64,000 bases of DNA from assembly GCA_020632575.1 (NCBI GenBank), contig JACKFH010000002.1:62001-126000 (forward strand), in the 5' to 3' direction. The translations under genes and the position numbers were made by a program. This document shows, piece after piece, positions 53,309 to 64,000 of the stretch (position 1 is its first letter; each line of letters starts with the position of its first letter). The stretch comes from Candidatus Omnitrophota bacterium (lineage in GTDB: Bacteria > Hinthialibacterota > Hinthialibacteria > OLB16). Under the pieces are notes generated by a model. That model did not search any database and was not told the origin of the DNA. It worked only from the letters and a program-made list of their open reading frames with translations.

Positions 53309-54589
53309 ATGCCCCATTCCCGTCGTAAATTTATCCTCAATCTTTCTCAAACCGCCACCGTCGCGACCCTTCTGCCCAAGAGCCTGAGCGCTTACGCCAG
53401 CCATGTCGGCATTCATGACAAGGTCCGACTCGGCGTCATCGGTTGCGGCGGCATGGGCGGTCGTCATATCGAGGCTCTCGCGGTCGATCCGCAGTGCGAG
53501 GTGATCGCGCTTTGCGATGTTTTCAAACCTCGGTATGAAAACTGGCAGGGGAAGGTGAAGGAAATCAACGGCAAGAAACCCGATGGGTATCAGGATTTTC
53601 GCAACCTTCTCGATCGAGAAGATATTGACGCGATCTTTGTTCCCACTCCGGATCACTGGCACCCTCTCATCACCATCCTCGGCTGCGAGGCGGGGAAGGA
53701 TGTCTATGTCGAAAAACCGGTCTGCCCGACAGTCGCCGAGGGACGCGCCATGGTTGAGGCCGCCCGACGATTTGGCCGGATCGTCCAAGTGGGCACTCAA
53801 CAGCGCTCGATGCCTGTCTTCCAAAAAGCGATGGAGGTGGTTCACAGCGGCCGCCTCGGCCAGATCACTGGAGCCGGAGCCTGGGTGGGGACCAACGACT
53901 GGGGTGTCGGCGAAACACCCCAAGATCCTCCGGAGGGTCTCGACTGGGATCTCTGGCTTGGGCCCGCACCGAAAGTTCCGTACTCCCCTCAGCGTCATTA
54001 CGGATTCATGGGCTGGCATGACTATGCCCGGGGAGGCCAACTCACCAATTGGGGCGTTCACCTCATGGACATTGTCCATTGGGGAATCCAGCAGGACGCT
54101 CCCCTCAACATCCAAGCCATCGGCGGGAGTTATCGTCACCATCCCGGCGCTGATAATTACGAAACCATCGAGGCCATTTTCGAGTACCCCGGCTGCAACG
54201 TGACCTGGGAGCAACGCCATTCAAATTCACATGCGGGGAAAGGTTACGGCATCCGTTTCAACGGAACCGAAGGAGAACTGTTTGTCGACCGGGGAACTTT
54301 TAAGGTTCGACCCGCTGGATTGGGAATCGAGGAGTTTATCGGGGAACCGGAGCGAAGTTGGGCCAACCCGGATCACCACCACAATTTCTTCAACTCCGTC
54401 CGCACTCGAGAACTTCCCGCCGCCGATATCGAACAGGGATTCCGTTCGACCACATCGGTGCTTTTGGCTGGCATCGCTCTCAAGACCAAACGGAAAATGA
54501 ATTGGGACCGGGAGACCGAGAGTTTTATCGATGACGAGGCCGCCAACCGGCATCTCTCCCGCCCCTACCGCTCGCCATGGCGACTATAA
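53309..54589 (+). CDS. TAT-exported Gfo/Idh/MocA oxidoreductase
   Basis: 426 aa. The twin-arginine signal SRRKFILNLSQTATVATLLP precedes the Rossmann motif LGVIGCGGMGGRHIEAL; catalytic region VEKPVCPTVAEGRAMVEAAR has the EKP lysine. The C-terminal domain shows MDIVHWGIQQDAP. This form is common in Planctomycetes-like bacteria and probably acts on sugars outside the cytoplasm, with the cofactor loaded before export. AAGGAGAACC before ATG gives the start. The leader is duplicated at 51690-51830. Confidence 0.93.
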   Translation: MPHSRRKFILNLSQTATVATLLPKSLSAYASHVGIHDKVRLGVIGCGGMGGRHIEALAVDPQCEVIALCDVFKPRYENWQGKVKEINGKKPDGYQDFRNLLDREDIDAIFVPTPDHWHPLITILGCEAGKDVYVEKPVCPTVAEGRAMVEAARRFGRIVQVGTQQRSMPVFQKAMEVVHSGRLGQITGAGAWVGTNDWGVGETPQDPPEGLDWDLWLGPAPKVPYSPQRHYGFMGWHDYARGGQLTNWGVHLMDIVHWGIQQDAPLNIQAIGGSYRHHPGADNYETIEAIFEYPGCNVTWEQRHSNSHAGKGYGIRFNGTEGELFVDRGTFKVRPAGLGIEEFIGEPERSWANPDHHHNFFNSVRTRELPAADIEQGFRSTTSVLLAGIALKTKRKMNWDRETESFIDDEAANRHLSRPYRSPWRL

Positions 54590-54599
54590 GACAGGGAAT

Positions 54600-56636
54600 T
54601 TAATTGCCCGAGGCGGCATCGTCTCTATCCTCCTCCTCCCCCAATGATCTTATCGCCTCCATAAGCACTTTATGGTTGTCCAGGGGGATGGAATCGAAAT
54701 CGTGGAAGGCTCGATCGTATCGGAAGACCGGATGGGTTTCCGTACGTCCCGCTCGGTTTTTGAGCACCGCCAGACGGCAGTAGGTTGACGAGGCCTCGGG
54801 AAGAAGCGGATAACTCTTTCGAATCTCCTGAATCCGTTTCGCCAGCAACGGATGGTGACCGCTCTCCTCGAGAAGATGATCGAGTGGATCGAGGAGTCGG
54901 TGCTCCTCGGTTCGATCTTGCGTGTCATTTGTGGATTGAGAAACCAACCTTGTCTCCCGGCTCTCCAACAAAAGAACCACGTCGGCGAATGGCGTGACCA
55001 AAAGGTAATCCGACTCATTCTCCACATTCGAGGAATGCGTCCATTGGAGGCGGTTCAGGTTGTTCGAGCGCACATCCAGAGTGGTGATCACCGCCGCTTG
55101 GTTTCGGGTGGCGATCTGTTTCAGTTCCATCATCGCTTGCGGAATGATCGACTGCTTTCCACTTTCATTCCGGCTTCTCGTCGACCGTTGGGGAATCACT
55201 TCTCGGATGGAATCGATAATCACCAGGATCGGATCGTTCTCGCTCAACTGGGCCAAAGATCGGGTTTCTCGAATGGCGTCCTCCAGTCGATTCGTTTCCA
55301 AAGGCCCTTCCGGATCGAGGATTTGCAGGTGGTCTCCCGTTCGGAAATAGTTCCGACCCGCGCCAATGATCGATTTGCTCAGAACCGCCGCTTCCTCGTA
55401 ATTCGGGTCCATCCATTTACGGCCGACAATTTGGGCCGAATTAATCTGAGCGGTTCGAGCCAGAGCGAACATCGCGAGTTGTTGGCAGGTGTTCTGGAAC
55501 GAGACATAAAGAACCGGAATGTTGTTGTTCGCCGAGAAATCGGAAGTCCAACCGCAAAAAGTCGACTTGCCCTCTCCAGAAGGGCCGACTAAAAGATGGA
55601 CTTGGCCGACCGACCAGCCACCGTTGAGAACATCGTTCAATACGCCGCTCGGGGTGGGGATCGCCATCGGGGAATTATCCAAAAGTCGCCCGATCACACT
55701 CGGAACCAGATTGGACATGGGGCGGATCGGTTGAGTCCTTCGAATCCCTTCCAGCGGACCCTCGTCGTCGAATCGGTCGAGGTTCGATCGGGCGCTTGTC
55801 CTTTCTCTCGCCCCTTGAGCGATCGTTTCTTGTGACCCTTCCTCCTTATGCAGTTCCGGGTGCGGCGATCTCTTTCGCAGATCGCTCCAGCCATCGGAGC
55901 AGGAATCGCTCAGGTACTCCATCAAAGTATCATCGACATCGTCTTCTTCGTTCATTTCAGGTGGAGGAACCAGATCTTTCCAGATCGGTCCGGGCTTATC
56001 GTACGGCATTCCATCCAAGAGCGCCTCCGCTTCCGGCAATGTCAGCACGAGGGACCATTTCCCCGTCTCCGGATCGGGATGGGGCGGCAACACCAGAAAA
56101 CTGTCATCGCCGCTTTCGGTCGGAAAGATCTTCCCTTGTTTGGAGAGGAACGACCGCTTCTTCAGCATCCGAACCTGGGATAACGCCTCCGCCACCGGGA
56201 TCGGTTTCGGGAAGAAGATCCAGATTCTGACCGCTTGGTACGGACAGAGTTCGATCAAGCCGAACAAACCTTCCTGTTCTACAGTCGACAAAAGACGGCA
56301 CCCCTGACCCACCGCAGGGACGAAATAGCGTTCATCGAGCGTGAAACAGGCCGATTTGGTGTGGCCGGTTTTTTTGTCAGCCAGCGAAACGCTGAGAACG
56401 GATTCTCCTTCGGCATGTTCTCGCAATCCCACCAGGGTCATGTCACCGCGAGGTAAAAATCTGCCGTTCTTCACCACCGCGCAGGGTGAGTGTTTCGAGA
56501 AAGCGATCCGGTTGAAGATAAACCGGGCGTAGCCCTCCAGTCGATCGGCGATGTTAGGCGGTGGAAATTGAAAGTTGCATAAAGATTTCCTGTCCGTATT
56601 CGGGCGAGTGGTCACGCCATTTTCCAAGCGAGTCAT
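54600..56636 (-). CDS. Primase-like domain fused to DnaB/RadA-type ATPase, unusual
   Basis: 678 aa. Residues about 95-205 resemble the C-terminal half of archaeo-eukaryotic (TOTE-type) primases: AVRIWIFFPKPIP (135-147), GKIFPTESG (168-176) and FLVLPPHPD (180-188). The primase metal-binding D-x-D and the S-x-H motif are not visible, so it may be inactive. A charged linker (about 215-300) precedes a RecA-like core (about 320-570) with Walker A GPSGEGKS (351-358) and Walker B PILVIIDSI (469-477). The DnaB-type strand after Walker A reads VLYVSFQNT, with Gln where the catalytic Glu usually sits. GGAGAAGAGG before ATG 56636. Possibly a replication, repair or defence factor. Confidence 0.75.
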   Translation of the reverse strand: MTRLENGVTTRPNTDRKSLCNFQFPPPNIADRLEGYARFIFNRIAFSKHSPCAVVKNGRFLPRGDMTLVGLREHAEGESVLSVSLADKKTGHTKSACFTLDERYFVPAVGQGCRLLSTVEQEGLFGLIELCPYQAVRIWIFFPKPIPVAEALSQVRMLKKRSFLSKQGKIFPTESGDDSFLVLPPHPDPETGKWSLVLTLPEAEALLDGMPYDKPGPIWKDLVPPPEMNEEDDVDDTLMEYLSDSCSDGWSDLRKRSPHPELHKEEGSQETIAQGARERTSARSNLDRFDDEGPLEGIRRTQPIRPMSNLVPSVIGRLLDNSPMAIPTPSGVLNDVLNGGWSVGQVHLLVGPSGEGKSTFCGWTSDFSANNNIPVLYVSFQNTCQQLAMFALARTAQINSAQIVGRKWMDPNYEEAAVLSKSIIGAGRNYFRTGDHLQILDPEGPLETNRLEDAIRETRSLAQLSENDPILVIIDSIREVIPQRSTRSRNESGKQSIIPQAMMELKQIATRNQAAVITTLDVRSNNLNRLQWTHSSNVENESDYLLVTPFADVVLLLESRETRLVSQSTNDTQDRTEEHRLLDPLDHLLEESGHHPLLAKRIQEIRKSYPLLPEASSTYCRLAVLKNRAGRTETHPVFRYDRAFHDFDSIPLDNHKVLMEAIRSLGEEEDRDDAASGN

Positions 56637-57095
56637 GCCTCTTCTCCATCAAGCCGCCCATGACCATGGGCCGCCATCGATCTCGTCTCGATTAAAGGAC
56701 GAAACCGCAACAAAATTTCCGCGGTTTTCGCGGGGCTATCTCTCTTTCCTCTCTTGCAATCCCAGCGTTGCCTGAGAAAGCCATCCTTGAAGCCTGCATC
56801 AACGGCGCCACAAGGAGAGACTTGCGATAAAAACGGTTTATTTTGCATGGTTTGTTTTATTTACTCGGAGTTGCCGCCAAAAATCCCATCCCATTAGCAG
56901 ACTTGAAGCGGGAATCATCACGACAAAATCGGACAGACTTGTCCCACCCTGATTCATCCTGTGGCCGAACGAGCGATGCCATCGGAACGGGAAAGATTAA
57001 TGTTGCGGGCGATGGTTTTAGCTTGTAGGGTACATCTCTTTTCCCGGACTCAGTTCGGTCGTTACACAAAAATCCCCCATATCGCGGAGTTGAAA
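56637..57095. promoter_or_regulatory. Divergent intergenic region without a gene
   Basis: About 460 bases between the primase-like/ATPase gene (-) and the M64 peptidase (+). It holds a 7-bp dyad AAACCGC/GCGGTTT (56702-56708 and 56721-56727) and an AT-rich stretch near 56830-56870 that may contain promoters. No RNA gene was recognised; the nominal start of the M64 frame at 56961 lies within it. Confidence 0.4.
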
Positions 57096-59117
57096 TTGCA
57101 AAATAGAAAAGCGGCGTATGACCCACACTACCTCTTTCTCTTCCTTTCCCTTTCCTTTGTCGTGTGCGCATCGGTTGGAGCCGAGGATCTAGACTATTGG
57201 CAAATCGTCCTGACTTACGATTCCGAAGAATTGACTCTCATGGAAGCCTCCGAAATGGGTCCGATGCGGAAGAAGGTTCGCACCCCTGGATTGTTGGGCG
57301 CGCCGGGTGTCATTGAATGCCGTGCTGAATGGATTGACGAATCCGGCGACTTACTCGCCACAACCGAAGCCCAAATTCCCGTGGGAAGAAGGGTCGCCGA
57401 AACCTCGAGTGACCATTCCACCGAATTCATGCCTCAAGCGGGAGTGATCGTCATCCGAATCCCCGGCCCGGCCCATGGAACCACTCCGCGATCGATTCGC
57501 CTCGTTCCCACCCAGGCCAAAAAGTTTGGAGGGATTGTCCGAGAAGATCACAAGGCCTTCCGGGAACTCGGAAGCCAGGATCTTTTGATCGAAAACCTGA
57601 AACGGGTCGGTCAGACATCCAAGGTCGAAGGCCCAATCTCGGCGACAAAGGTCCGCGACACGGGCGATGATGGAAATCGATTCGTCTTGGTCTTTGTCGG
57701 CGATGGTTACACGGCCGGCAATTTGTCCTCGGGAGATTATGACACGGACATTTCCAACCTCCTCAACTCCTTCGAGACCAACAACTCTTGGAGTGTCTTC
57801 TTCGATGGAACCAACTTCTACCGAGTCGATGTGGAGAGCAACGAAGAGGGGGCCGACGAGGAGCGCGGCCCGGGAGAGCCGAGTCCGCCCCCGGTGGACA
57901 CCTATTTCAACACCAGCTTTTGGACACAGGGGCTCGAGCGACTCTTGGACTCCGACACAGTCGGAGAAATGCGGGCGATCATGGCGGCGGACGATCTGGT
58001 CGGTGTCGGAGTCTGGGATCAAATCGTCATGGTTGTGAACTCGGATAAATACGGGGGATCGGGCGGCGATGTGGTTGTGACTTCGGTCAATCCTGGAGCG
58101 GCCACCGCGATCATGATCCACGAGTTGGGCCACTCGTTCGTTGGATTGGCGGATGAGTACACAAGTCCCTATCCGGGTTATCCGCCAGGAGACCCGGAGC
58201 CGAATGTGGATTTCGACACCTTCTTGCCGATGATCAAATGGCACGTGTGGATCGGGAGAGACACCGACTTGCCAACACCCGACATCCCCGCCAATGATGG
58301 AGTGGTTGGAGCATTCGAGGGGGCGAGGTATCTGGAAAACGGCATCTACCGCCCCATGCGGGATTGTCTGATGAGAACGGTTTCCAATCCAAACTTTTGC
58401 AAGATCTGCAACGAGGCCCACATTCTCGAATACATGAGGTCGGTGGAACTCACTGACAATGTTGTTCCGCCAGCGGGCTCGGCCCATAAAATCGAGCCTC
58501 CGGGGATGAACTTCGGCGTGGTTCCATTGCCGATCGAAGGATTCGAATACGAATGGTCCCTCGGTGGACAGGTCCTTGAAGAGGCGGTAAAACCGGAACT
58601 CCAGATCACCCAGGGCGATGTCACGCCCGATGCTCAAGAACTCAAACTCGTGGTCTCCTACCCCAGCCCCCATGTTCGCCAAGAGGTCATCGAGAAGACC
58701 TTCGTTTGGTATGTCCAGGATTCGGGCGCCGACACCTTCACTCCGACTCCGACCCGGACCCATACTCCGACTTTCACGCTTTCTCCGACCCAGACCTTCA
58801 CTTCGACCGAAACGCCGACAATGACCGACACACCCACCTCGACAATGGTCTTCACCGACACCCATACGCCGACTGCCACCGCCACTGAAACATCAACTCA
58901 AACAAGCAGTCCGACCCTAACAGAGACCCTGACCACCACCGAAACCGCAAGCCCCTCCCCGACGGAACGTCTCCTCGAATACGACTTGAATGGTGACAAC
59001 ACGGTCAATGCGGTCGATCTCGTCATGCACCTTTTCAACATCGAATCGGAAACCAGCGAGGTGGAAACGGTTTTTGATTTTTCCTTGGATTGGCAACACG
59101 AGAGACAAGGCCAATGA
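57096..59117 (+). CDS. Secreted M64-family metallopeptidase with dockerin-like C-terminus
   Basis: About 673 aa from TTG 57096, with GGAG six bases upstream; the frame is open to ATG 56961 but the signal peptide (YLFLFLSLSFVVCASVGA) fits the TTG start. The zinc motif HELGHSFVGLADEY is that of M64 (IgA peptidase-like), with FVLVFVGDGYTAG before it. A Thr/Pro-rich linker (about 600-640) leads to a C-terminal DLNGDNTVNAVDLV, a dockerin-like calcium loop, of which only one repeat is clear. Such linkers and loops mark secreted, possibly surface-attached, enzymes. It is a single gene. Confidence 0.9.
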   Translation: MQNRKAAYDPHYLFLFLSLSFVVCASVGAEDLDYWQIVLTYDSEELTLMEASEMGPMRKKVRTPGLLGAPGVIECRAEWIDESGDLLATTEAQIPVGRRVAETSSDHSTEFMPQAGVIVIRIPGPAHGTTPRSIRLVPTQAKKFGGIVREDHKAFRELGSQDLLIENLKRVGQTSKVEGPISATKVRDTGDDGNRFVLVFVGDGYTAGNLSSGDYDTDISNLLNSFETNNSWSVFFDGTNFYRVDVESNEEGADEERGPGEPSPPPVDTYFNTSFWTQGLERLLDSDTVGEMRAIMAADDLVGVGVWDQIVMVVNSDKYGGSGGDVVVTSVNPGAATAIMIHELGHSFVGLADEYTSPYPGYPPGDPEPNVDFDTFLPMIKWHVWIGRDTDLPTPDIPANDGVVGAFEGARYLENGIYRPMRDCLMRTVSNPNFCKICNEAHILEYMRSVELTDNVVPPAGSAHKIEPPGMNFGVVPLPIEGFEYEWSLGGQVLEEAVKPELQITQGDVTPDAQELKLVVSYPSPHVRQEVIEKTFVWYVQDSGADTFTPTPTRTHTPTFTLSPTQTFTSTETPTMTDTPTSTMVFTDTHTPTATATETSTQTSSPTLTETLTTTETASPSPTERLLEYDLNGDNTVNAVDLVMHLFNIESETSEVETVFDFSLDWQHERQGQ

Positions 59118-59343
59118 TTGAGCGGATAGTTTGACTTAAACCGGCTGGGTCTCGGATTTGCCCAATTTCTCTCCTCTTGCGAGAATGGCGACCTGACTGT
59201 ACATTCCAAACTCCAACCAACGGGGGGAGTTGCGAACCTTTATGGGGTGGGGAGCGTGACTTTTTTGAACGTTTGCCGTTTTCATCGCAAAGACTGTTCC
59301 CGAATGGCTCGGTCATCAAGATTAATAAGAAGGGAGAACTGCC

Positions 59344-59676
59344 ATGGCAGGAGCTAATACACTTGAATTCACAGAAGATAACTATGACACCGAAGTAAAG
59401 GGGTCGGATGTCCCGGTCCTCGTCGATTTTTGGGCGACTTGGTGCCCACCCTGCAAGATGCTGGCGCCGATTGTCGACGAAATCGCCGACGAGTCGGTGG
59501 GCAAGTTGAAGGTCGGCAAAGTCGATACGGATGCTTCTCCGAATATTCGCGATTCCTTTGGAATTAACAGCATTCCGACCTTGGTCCTGCTCAAGGCCGG
59601 GGAAGAGGTCGAACGCATTGTCGGATTCATGCCGAAGCGTGACATCCTCTCCAAATTGGAGCCCCACCTCGCCTGA
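59344..59676 (+). CDS. trxA: Thioredoxin
   Basis: 110 aa thioredoxin fold. Active site WATWCPPCKMLAP has Pro where most thioredoxins have Gly (WCGPC), which would raise or change the redox potential. The cis-Pro is in INSIPTLVLLK. AAGGGAGAACTGCC before ATG gives the start. No thioredoxin reductase is near. The 59118-59343 and 59677-59888 spacers hold no gene. Confidence 0.95.
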   Translation: MAGANTLEFTEDNYDTEVKGSDVPVLVDFWATWCPPCKMLAPIVDEIADESVGKLKVGKVDTDASPNIRDSFGINSIPTLVLLKAGEEVERIVGFMPKRDILSKLEPHLA

Positions 59677-59795
59677 TTTCCGGGACCCGGGGAGAAATCC
59701 GTCCGCGAACACCACCCACAGATTGGCGGAAGACCTTATAGGATCGTCACCTTCGATCCTCTGTGGAGGCGTTGAATCCGATTTCGCTTTCGGAC

Positions 59796-59826
59796 TTGAC
59801 GTTCTCCCCGTTTGTGAGAGTATTAC
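59796..59826 (+). promoter_or_regulatory. Possible promoter for rpsO-pnp
   Basis: TTGACG (59796-59801) and TATTAC (59821-59826) are 19 bases apart, slightly long. It lies about 60 bases upstream of the S15 start. Confidence 0.3.
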
Positions 59827-59888
59827 CGGTCGATTCGAAAACGATCCCGACTTATGGGGCGGATACTATTTAGAAAGAGGTAACGAGG

Positions 59889-60158
59889 TTGAGCATTACA
59901 ACTGTTCGCAAGAACGAACTCATCAAGGAATACCAGGTGCACGATTCCGACAGCGGATCGCCCGAAGTGCAGGTGGCTATCCTCACCGAGCGGATTAAGA
60001 ACCTGACCGATCATTTCAAAGTTCACAAAAAAGATCACCATTCCCGTCGCGGATTGTTGATGTTGGTTGGCCAGAGACGTCGTCTGCTGGACTATCTGAA
60101 GAACACCCACATCGACCGTTATCGTAAACTGGTCGAGCGGCTCGGATTGCGTCACTAA
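59889..60158 (+). CDS. rpsO: 30S ribosomal protein S15
   Basis: 89 aa, full length. The family core SGSPEVQVAILTERIKNLTDH and HHSRRGLLMLVGQRRRLLDYL is intact. It binds 16S rRNA in the platform of the small subunit. The start is TTG 59889, with AGAGG eight bases upstream; use of TTG for a ribosomal protein is noteworthy. pnp follows, as in many bacteria, where S15 can regulate its own mRNA. Confidence 0.97.
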   Translation: MSITTVRKNELIKEYQVHDSDSGSPEVQVAILTERIKNLTDHFKVHKKDHHSRRGLLMLVGQRRRLLDYLKNTHIDRYRKLVERLGLRH

Positions 60159-60459
60159 GCCTTGCGCTGAGTGACCTTCCGGCCGATAACTAGAGGAAGG
60201 AAAGAAGCAATGGTTCCGGGACCGCGTGGCGGCCCCGGCCCAAGAGAAGGGAAACCAAGGAAAAAAGTAGGGCAAGTACCTTCCATCTCCCGAGAAGTCG
60301 ACACGATTCCTTTTCGGAGGATGAATGGTGAGTGTCCTACCGAAACCTTTACCACTTGGCGAAATAAAAATCCTTTTCGCCGGTCCATTCCGTCAAAGGT
60401 TCGCCTCCGTGGCGGCTTCCCTTCTGTGACTGTTTTCTACATAGAAGAGGTTTATCTAA
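60159..60459 (+). promoter_or_regulatory. rpsO-pnp spacer with GC-rich hairpin
   Basis: The 301-base leader of pnp has no gene. A hairpin CCGGGACCG/CGGCCCCGG (60216-60224 and 60230-60238, one mismatch) may be an RNase or attenuation site, as the pnp leader is processed in other bacteria. A nominal frame at 60171 overlaps the start of pnp and is not credited. Confidence 0.45.
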
Positions 60460-62718
<2,259 letters not shown>

Positions 62719-62749
62719 GTTCCCCACCGTGTTCAATAAATGAAGCCAA

Positions 62750-62785
62750 GGGCCTCCCGGAGGATGATTCCGGGAGGCCCTTTTT
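62750..62785 (+). terminator. Rho-independent terminator after pnp
   Basis: GGGCCTCCCGG (62750-62760) and CCGGGAGGCCC (62770-62780) pair perfectly, followed by five Ts. Confidence 0.93.
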
Positions 62786-62830
62786 CGTGGGGCTGGTTTC
62801 TCCTACCCTTCGTGCCGTGGAGGTGGCGCT

Positions 62831-63070
62831 GTGAATCACATCGAGAATCCAGTTCGGGACGAGCCTCGTCGGCATCCGTTGCTTTGGGTGTTCGCCCTTT
62901 TCTGTCTCTTTCTTTCGGTGCCTTTCTATTACCCCGAAGGGCGAGCGCCGACCATGATTTTCGGCCTTCCGGACTGGTGTTGGGTCACCCTGATCGCGGA
63001 TATTCTCTTCGCTCTCATCGTCTGCTGGATGATCCTGAAAACCTGGATCGCCTCCTCGGAAGAGGATTGA
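62831..63070 (+). CDS. DUF3311-like small membrane protein
   Basis: 79 aa from GTG 62831. Two spans (LLWVFALFCLFLSVPFYYP and WVTLIADILFALIVCWMILK) match the DUF3311 family, which is commonly encoded just upstream of an SSS symporter and probably helps it, as for a small accessory subunit. Here the symporter starts three bases after the stop. Confidence 0.82.
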   Translation: MNHIENPVRDEPRRHPLLWVFALFCLFLSVPFYYPEGRAPTMIFGLPDWCWVTLIADILFALIVCWMILKTWIASSEED

Positions 63071-63073
63071 TCG

Positions 63074-64000
63074 ATGGAGAACCAGCCCACCGCCGGAGTC
63101 GAGTTGATCCTCTGCTTATCACTTTATCTCATCGGGCTAGTCGTCATCGGTTACCTTGGGAAGAAGGCGCAAAAAGAGAAAAGCCTCTCCGATTTCTATC
63201 TCGCGGGGAGGTCTTTCGGGTTTGCGGTTCTGTTCCTCACTCTCTACGCCACCCAATACAGCGGCAACACGTTCATGGCTTTCCCCGGAAAAACCTACCG
63301 CCTCGGAATCGGGTACATCTACAGCGTGGCCATGATGATGTCGATTATCCTCGGCTACCTGATGTTCGCTCCGAGGCTCGTGCCGCTCTCGCGCAAACGG
63401 GATTATGTCACCCCAACCGACGCCATCACCGATCGCTTCCCCCACTCCGGCGTCCGAGTCGTTTCGGCCCTTCTCCTCTGCTGGGGACTGGTTAATTATG
63501 TTCTGGCCCAGCTCATCGCCATCGGCAAGGCGGTCGAGGGGATGCTCGGCCCGTGGTTTGTATCGCATGGCCTCAATGGGTATCTCATCGCCGTTGTCTT
63601 TCTTGCATTCATGATGGTGGTGTATGAGACGCTTGGCGGAATGCGAGCGGTCGCCTGGACAGACGCTCTCCAGGGCATCCTGCTCCTTTTTGGCCTGACC
63701 ACGGTGGCGATTCTCTCGGTCACCGAATTTGGCGGCATCGGCGATACGATGCGGACCATTCGGGAGCACGCGCCCGAAAAGTTCTATCCACCGGACTCCG
63801 CGGGATGTCGAGACATGCTTTCCTCGATCTTCCTTCTCTTTCTCGGCGGTCCCATGTACCCCCACGCCATCCAGCGTCTGTACGCCGCGAACAGTGTTCG
63901 CACACTCAAAAAGTCCCTGGCGACCATGGTCTTTCTGCCCCTTCTTTCGACCCTCCCCGTGTTCCTCCTGGGCATGGTGGCCATCGCGCAGTTCCCGGGA
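63074..64000 (+). CDS. SSS-family sodium:solute symporter (3' end outside window)
   Basis: The frame is open from ATG 63074 to the window end (309 codons, no stop). It begins MENQPTAGVELILCLSLYLIG and has the SSS N-terminal KSLSDFYLAGRSFGFAVLF, ATQYSGNTFMAFPGKTYRLG, and VVYETLGGMRAVAWTDALQG, all typical of the family. It is coupled to the DUF3311 gene with a spacing of three bases. The C-terminal spans are missing, so the substrate cannot be guessed; pairs of this kind often carry carboxylates or pantothenate. Confidence 0.92.
   Translation, partial: MENQPTAGVELILCLSLYLIGLVVIGYLGKKAQKEKSLSDFYLAGRSFGFAVLFLTLYATQYSGNTFMAFPGKTYRLGIGYIYSVAMMMSIILGYLMFAPRLVPLSRKRDYVTPTDAITDRFPHSGVRVVSALLLCWGLVNYVLAQLIAIGKAVEGMLGPWFVSHGLNGYLIAVVFLAFMMVVYETLGGMRAVAWTDALQGILLLFGLTTVAILSVTEFGGIGDTMRTIREHAPEKFYPPDSAGCRDMLSSIFLLFLGGPMYPHAIQRLYAANSVRTLKKSLATMVFLPLLSTLPVFLLGMVAIAQFPG

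Noticed and set aside
57351..58865. 504-codon minus-strand frame opposite the M64 peptidase
   Set aside because: The + strand encodes a clear zinc peptidase with signal peptide and linker; the antisense frame has no family features.

Overview
The window looks like a chromosomal stretch from a GC-rich, Gram-negative-type bacterium of an uncultured or environmental lineage. Evidence for an envelope with an outer membrane and an elaborate surface includes an AsmA-like protein, lipoproteins, type IV pilus minor pilins, a PEP-CTERM protein, a Thr/Pro-rich linker plus dockerin-like repeat on a secreted M64 peptidase, FG-GAP and beta-helix secreted proteins, TAT-exported Gfo/Idh/MocA oxidoreductases, a DUF1080 protein and several SSS sodium symporters. 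That mix fits the Planctomycetes/Verrucomicrobia-like groups or candidate phyla such as Sumerlaeota or Hydrogenedentota. This is inference from gene content only. TTG and GTG starts seem common.

Layout. 1-7959 is a signalling island on the + strand: a truncated PAS histidine kinase, an NtrC-type sigma-54 activator, an intergenic region with a textbook -24/-12 promoter, a membrane hybrid kinase, a receiver-PAS-kinase, and a protein of three receivers without output. 7956-10227 (-) is a glycosyltransferase/CapK-like pair. 10442-17256 holds a low-complexity secreted protein, sufE, small membrane proteins, hemB, a DUF4911-like gene, a TPR protein and a WbqC-like protein. 17399-25516 contains cheX-like, an unidentified transporter, a histone-H1-like gene, an AsmA-like gene, scpA-scpB and thiL. 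25573-29450 has a quinone oxidoreductase and an SSS symporter/dehydrogenase operon. 29540-32978 (-) is a minor-pilin operon. 33255-39799 holds a BFD-like ferredoxin, a lipoprotein, infA, a WecA/TagO-like enzyme, fabG, a TPR lipoprotein and an SSS symporter. 40155-49637 holds surface and secreted proteins, a CYTH-CHAD protein and a small MITE-like element.

49638-53308 is a plastic, accessory-looking region: a toxin-antitoxin pair, a small-protein/retropepsin cassette that appears inserted in one copy of a duplicated locus, a leader-only pseudogene, an AT-rich RDD gene and a group II intron-like 3' remnant. 53309-56636 has the intact TAT oxidoreductase and a large protein joining a possible primase-like domain to a DnaB/RadA-like ATPase. 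57096-64000 holds the M64 peptidase, then housekeeping genes (trx, rpsO, pnp with an RGG-like tail) and a DUF3311/SSS pair cut off by the window end.

The best candidates for unusual biology are the multi-kinase sigma-54 circuit (1-7959), the primase-like/ATPase fusion (54600-56636), the occupied versus empty site of the retropepsin cassette (50971-53252), and a set of GTAG/GGAG-headed REP-like palindromes. No rRNA, tRNA or CRISPR array was recognised.
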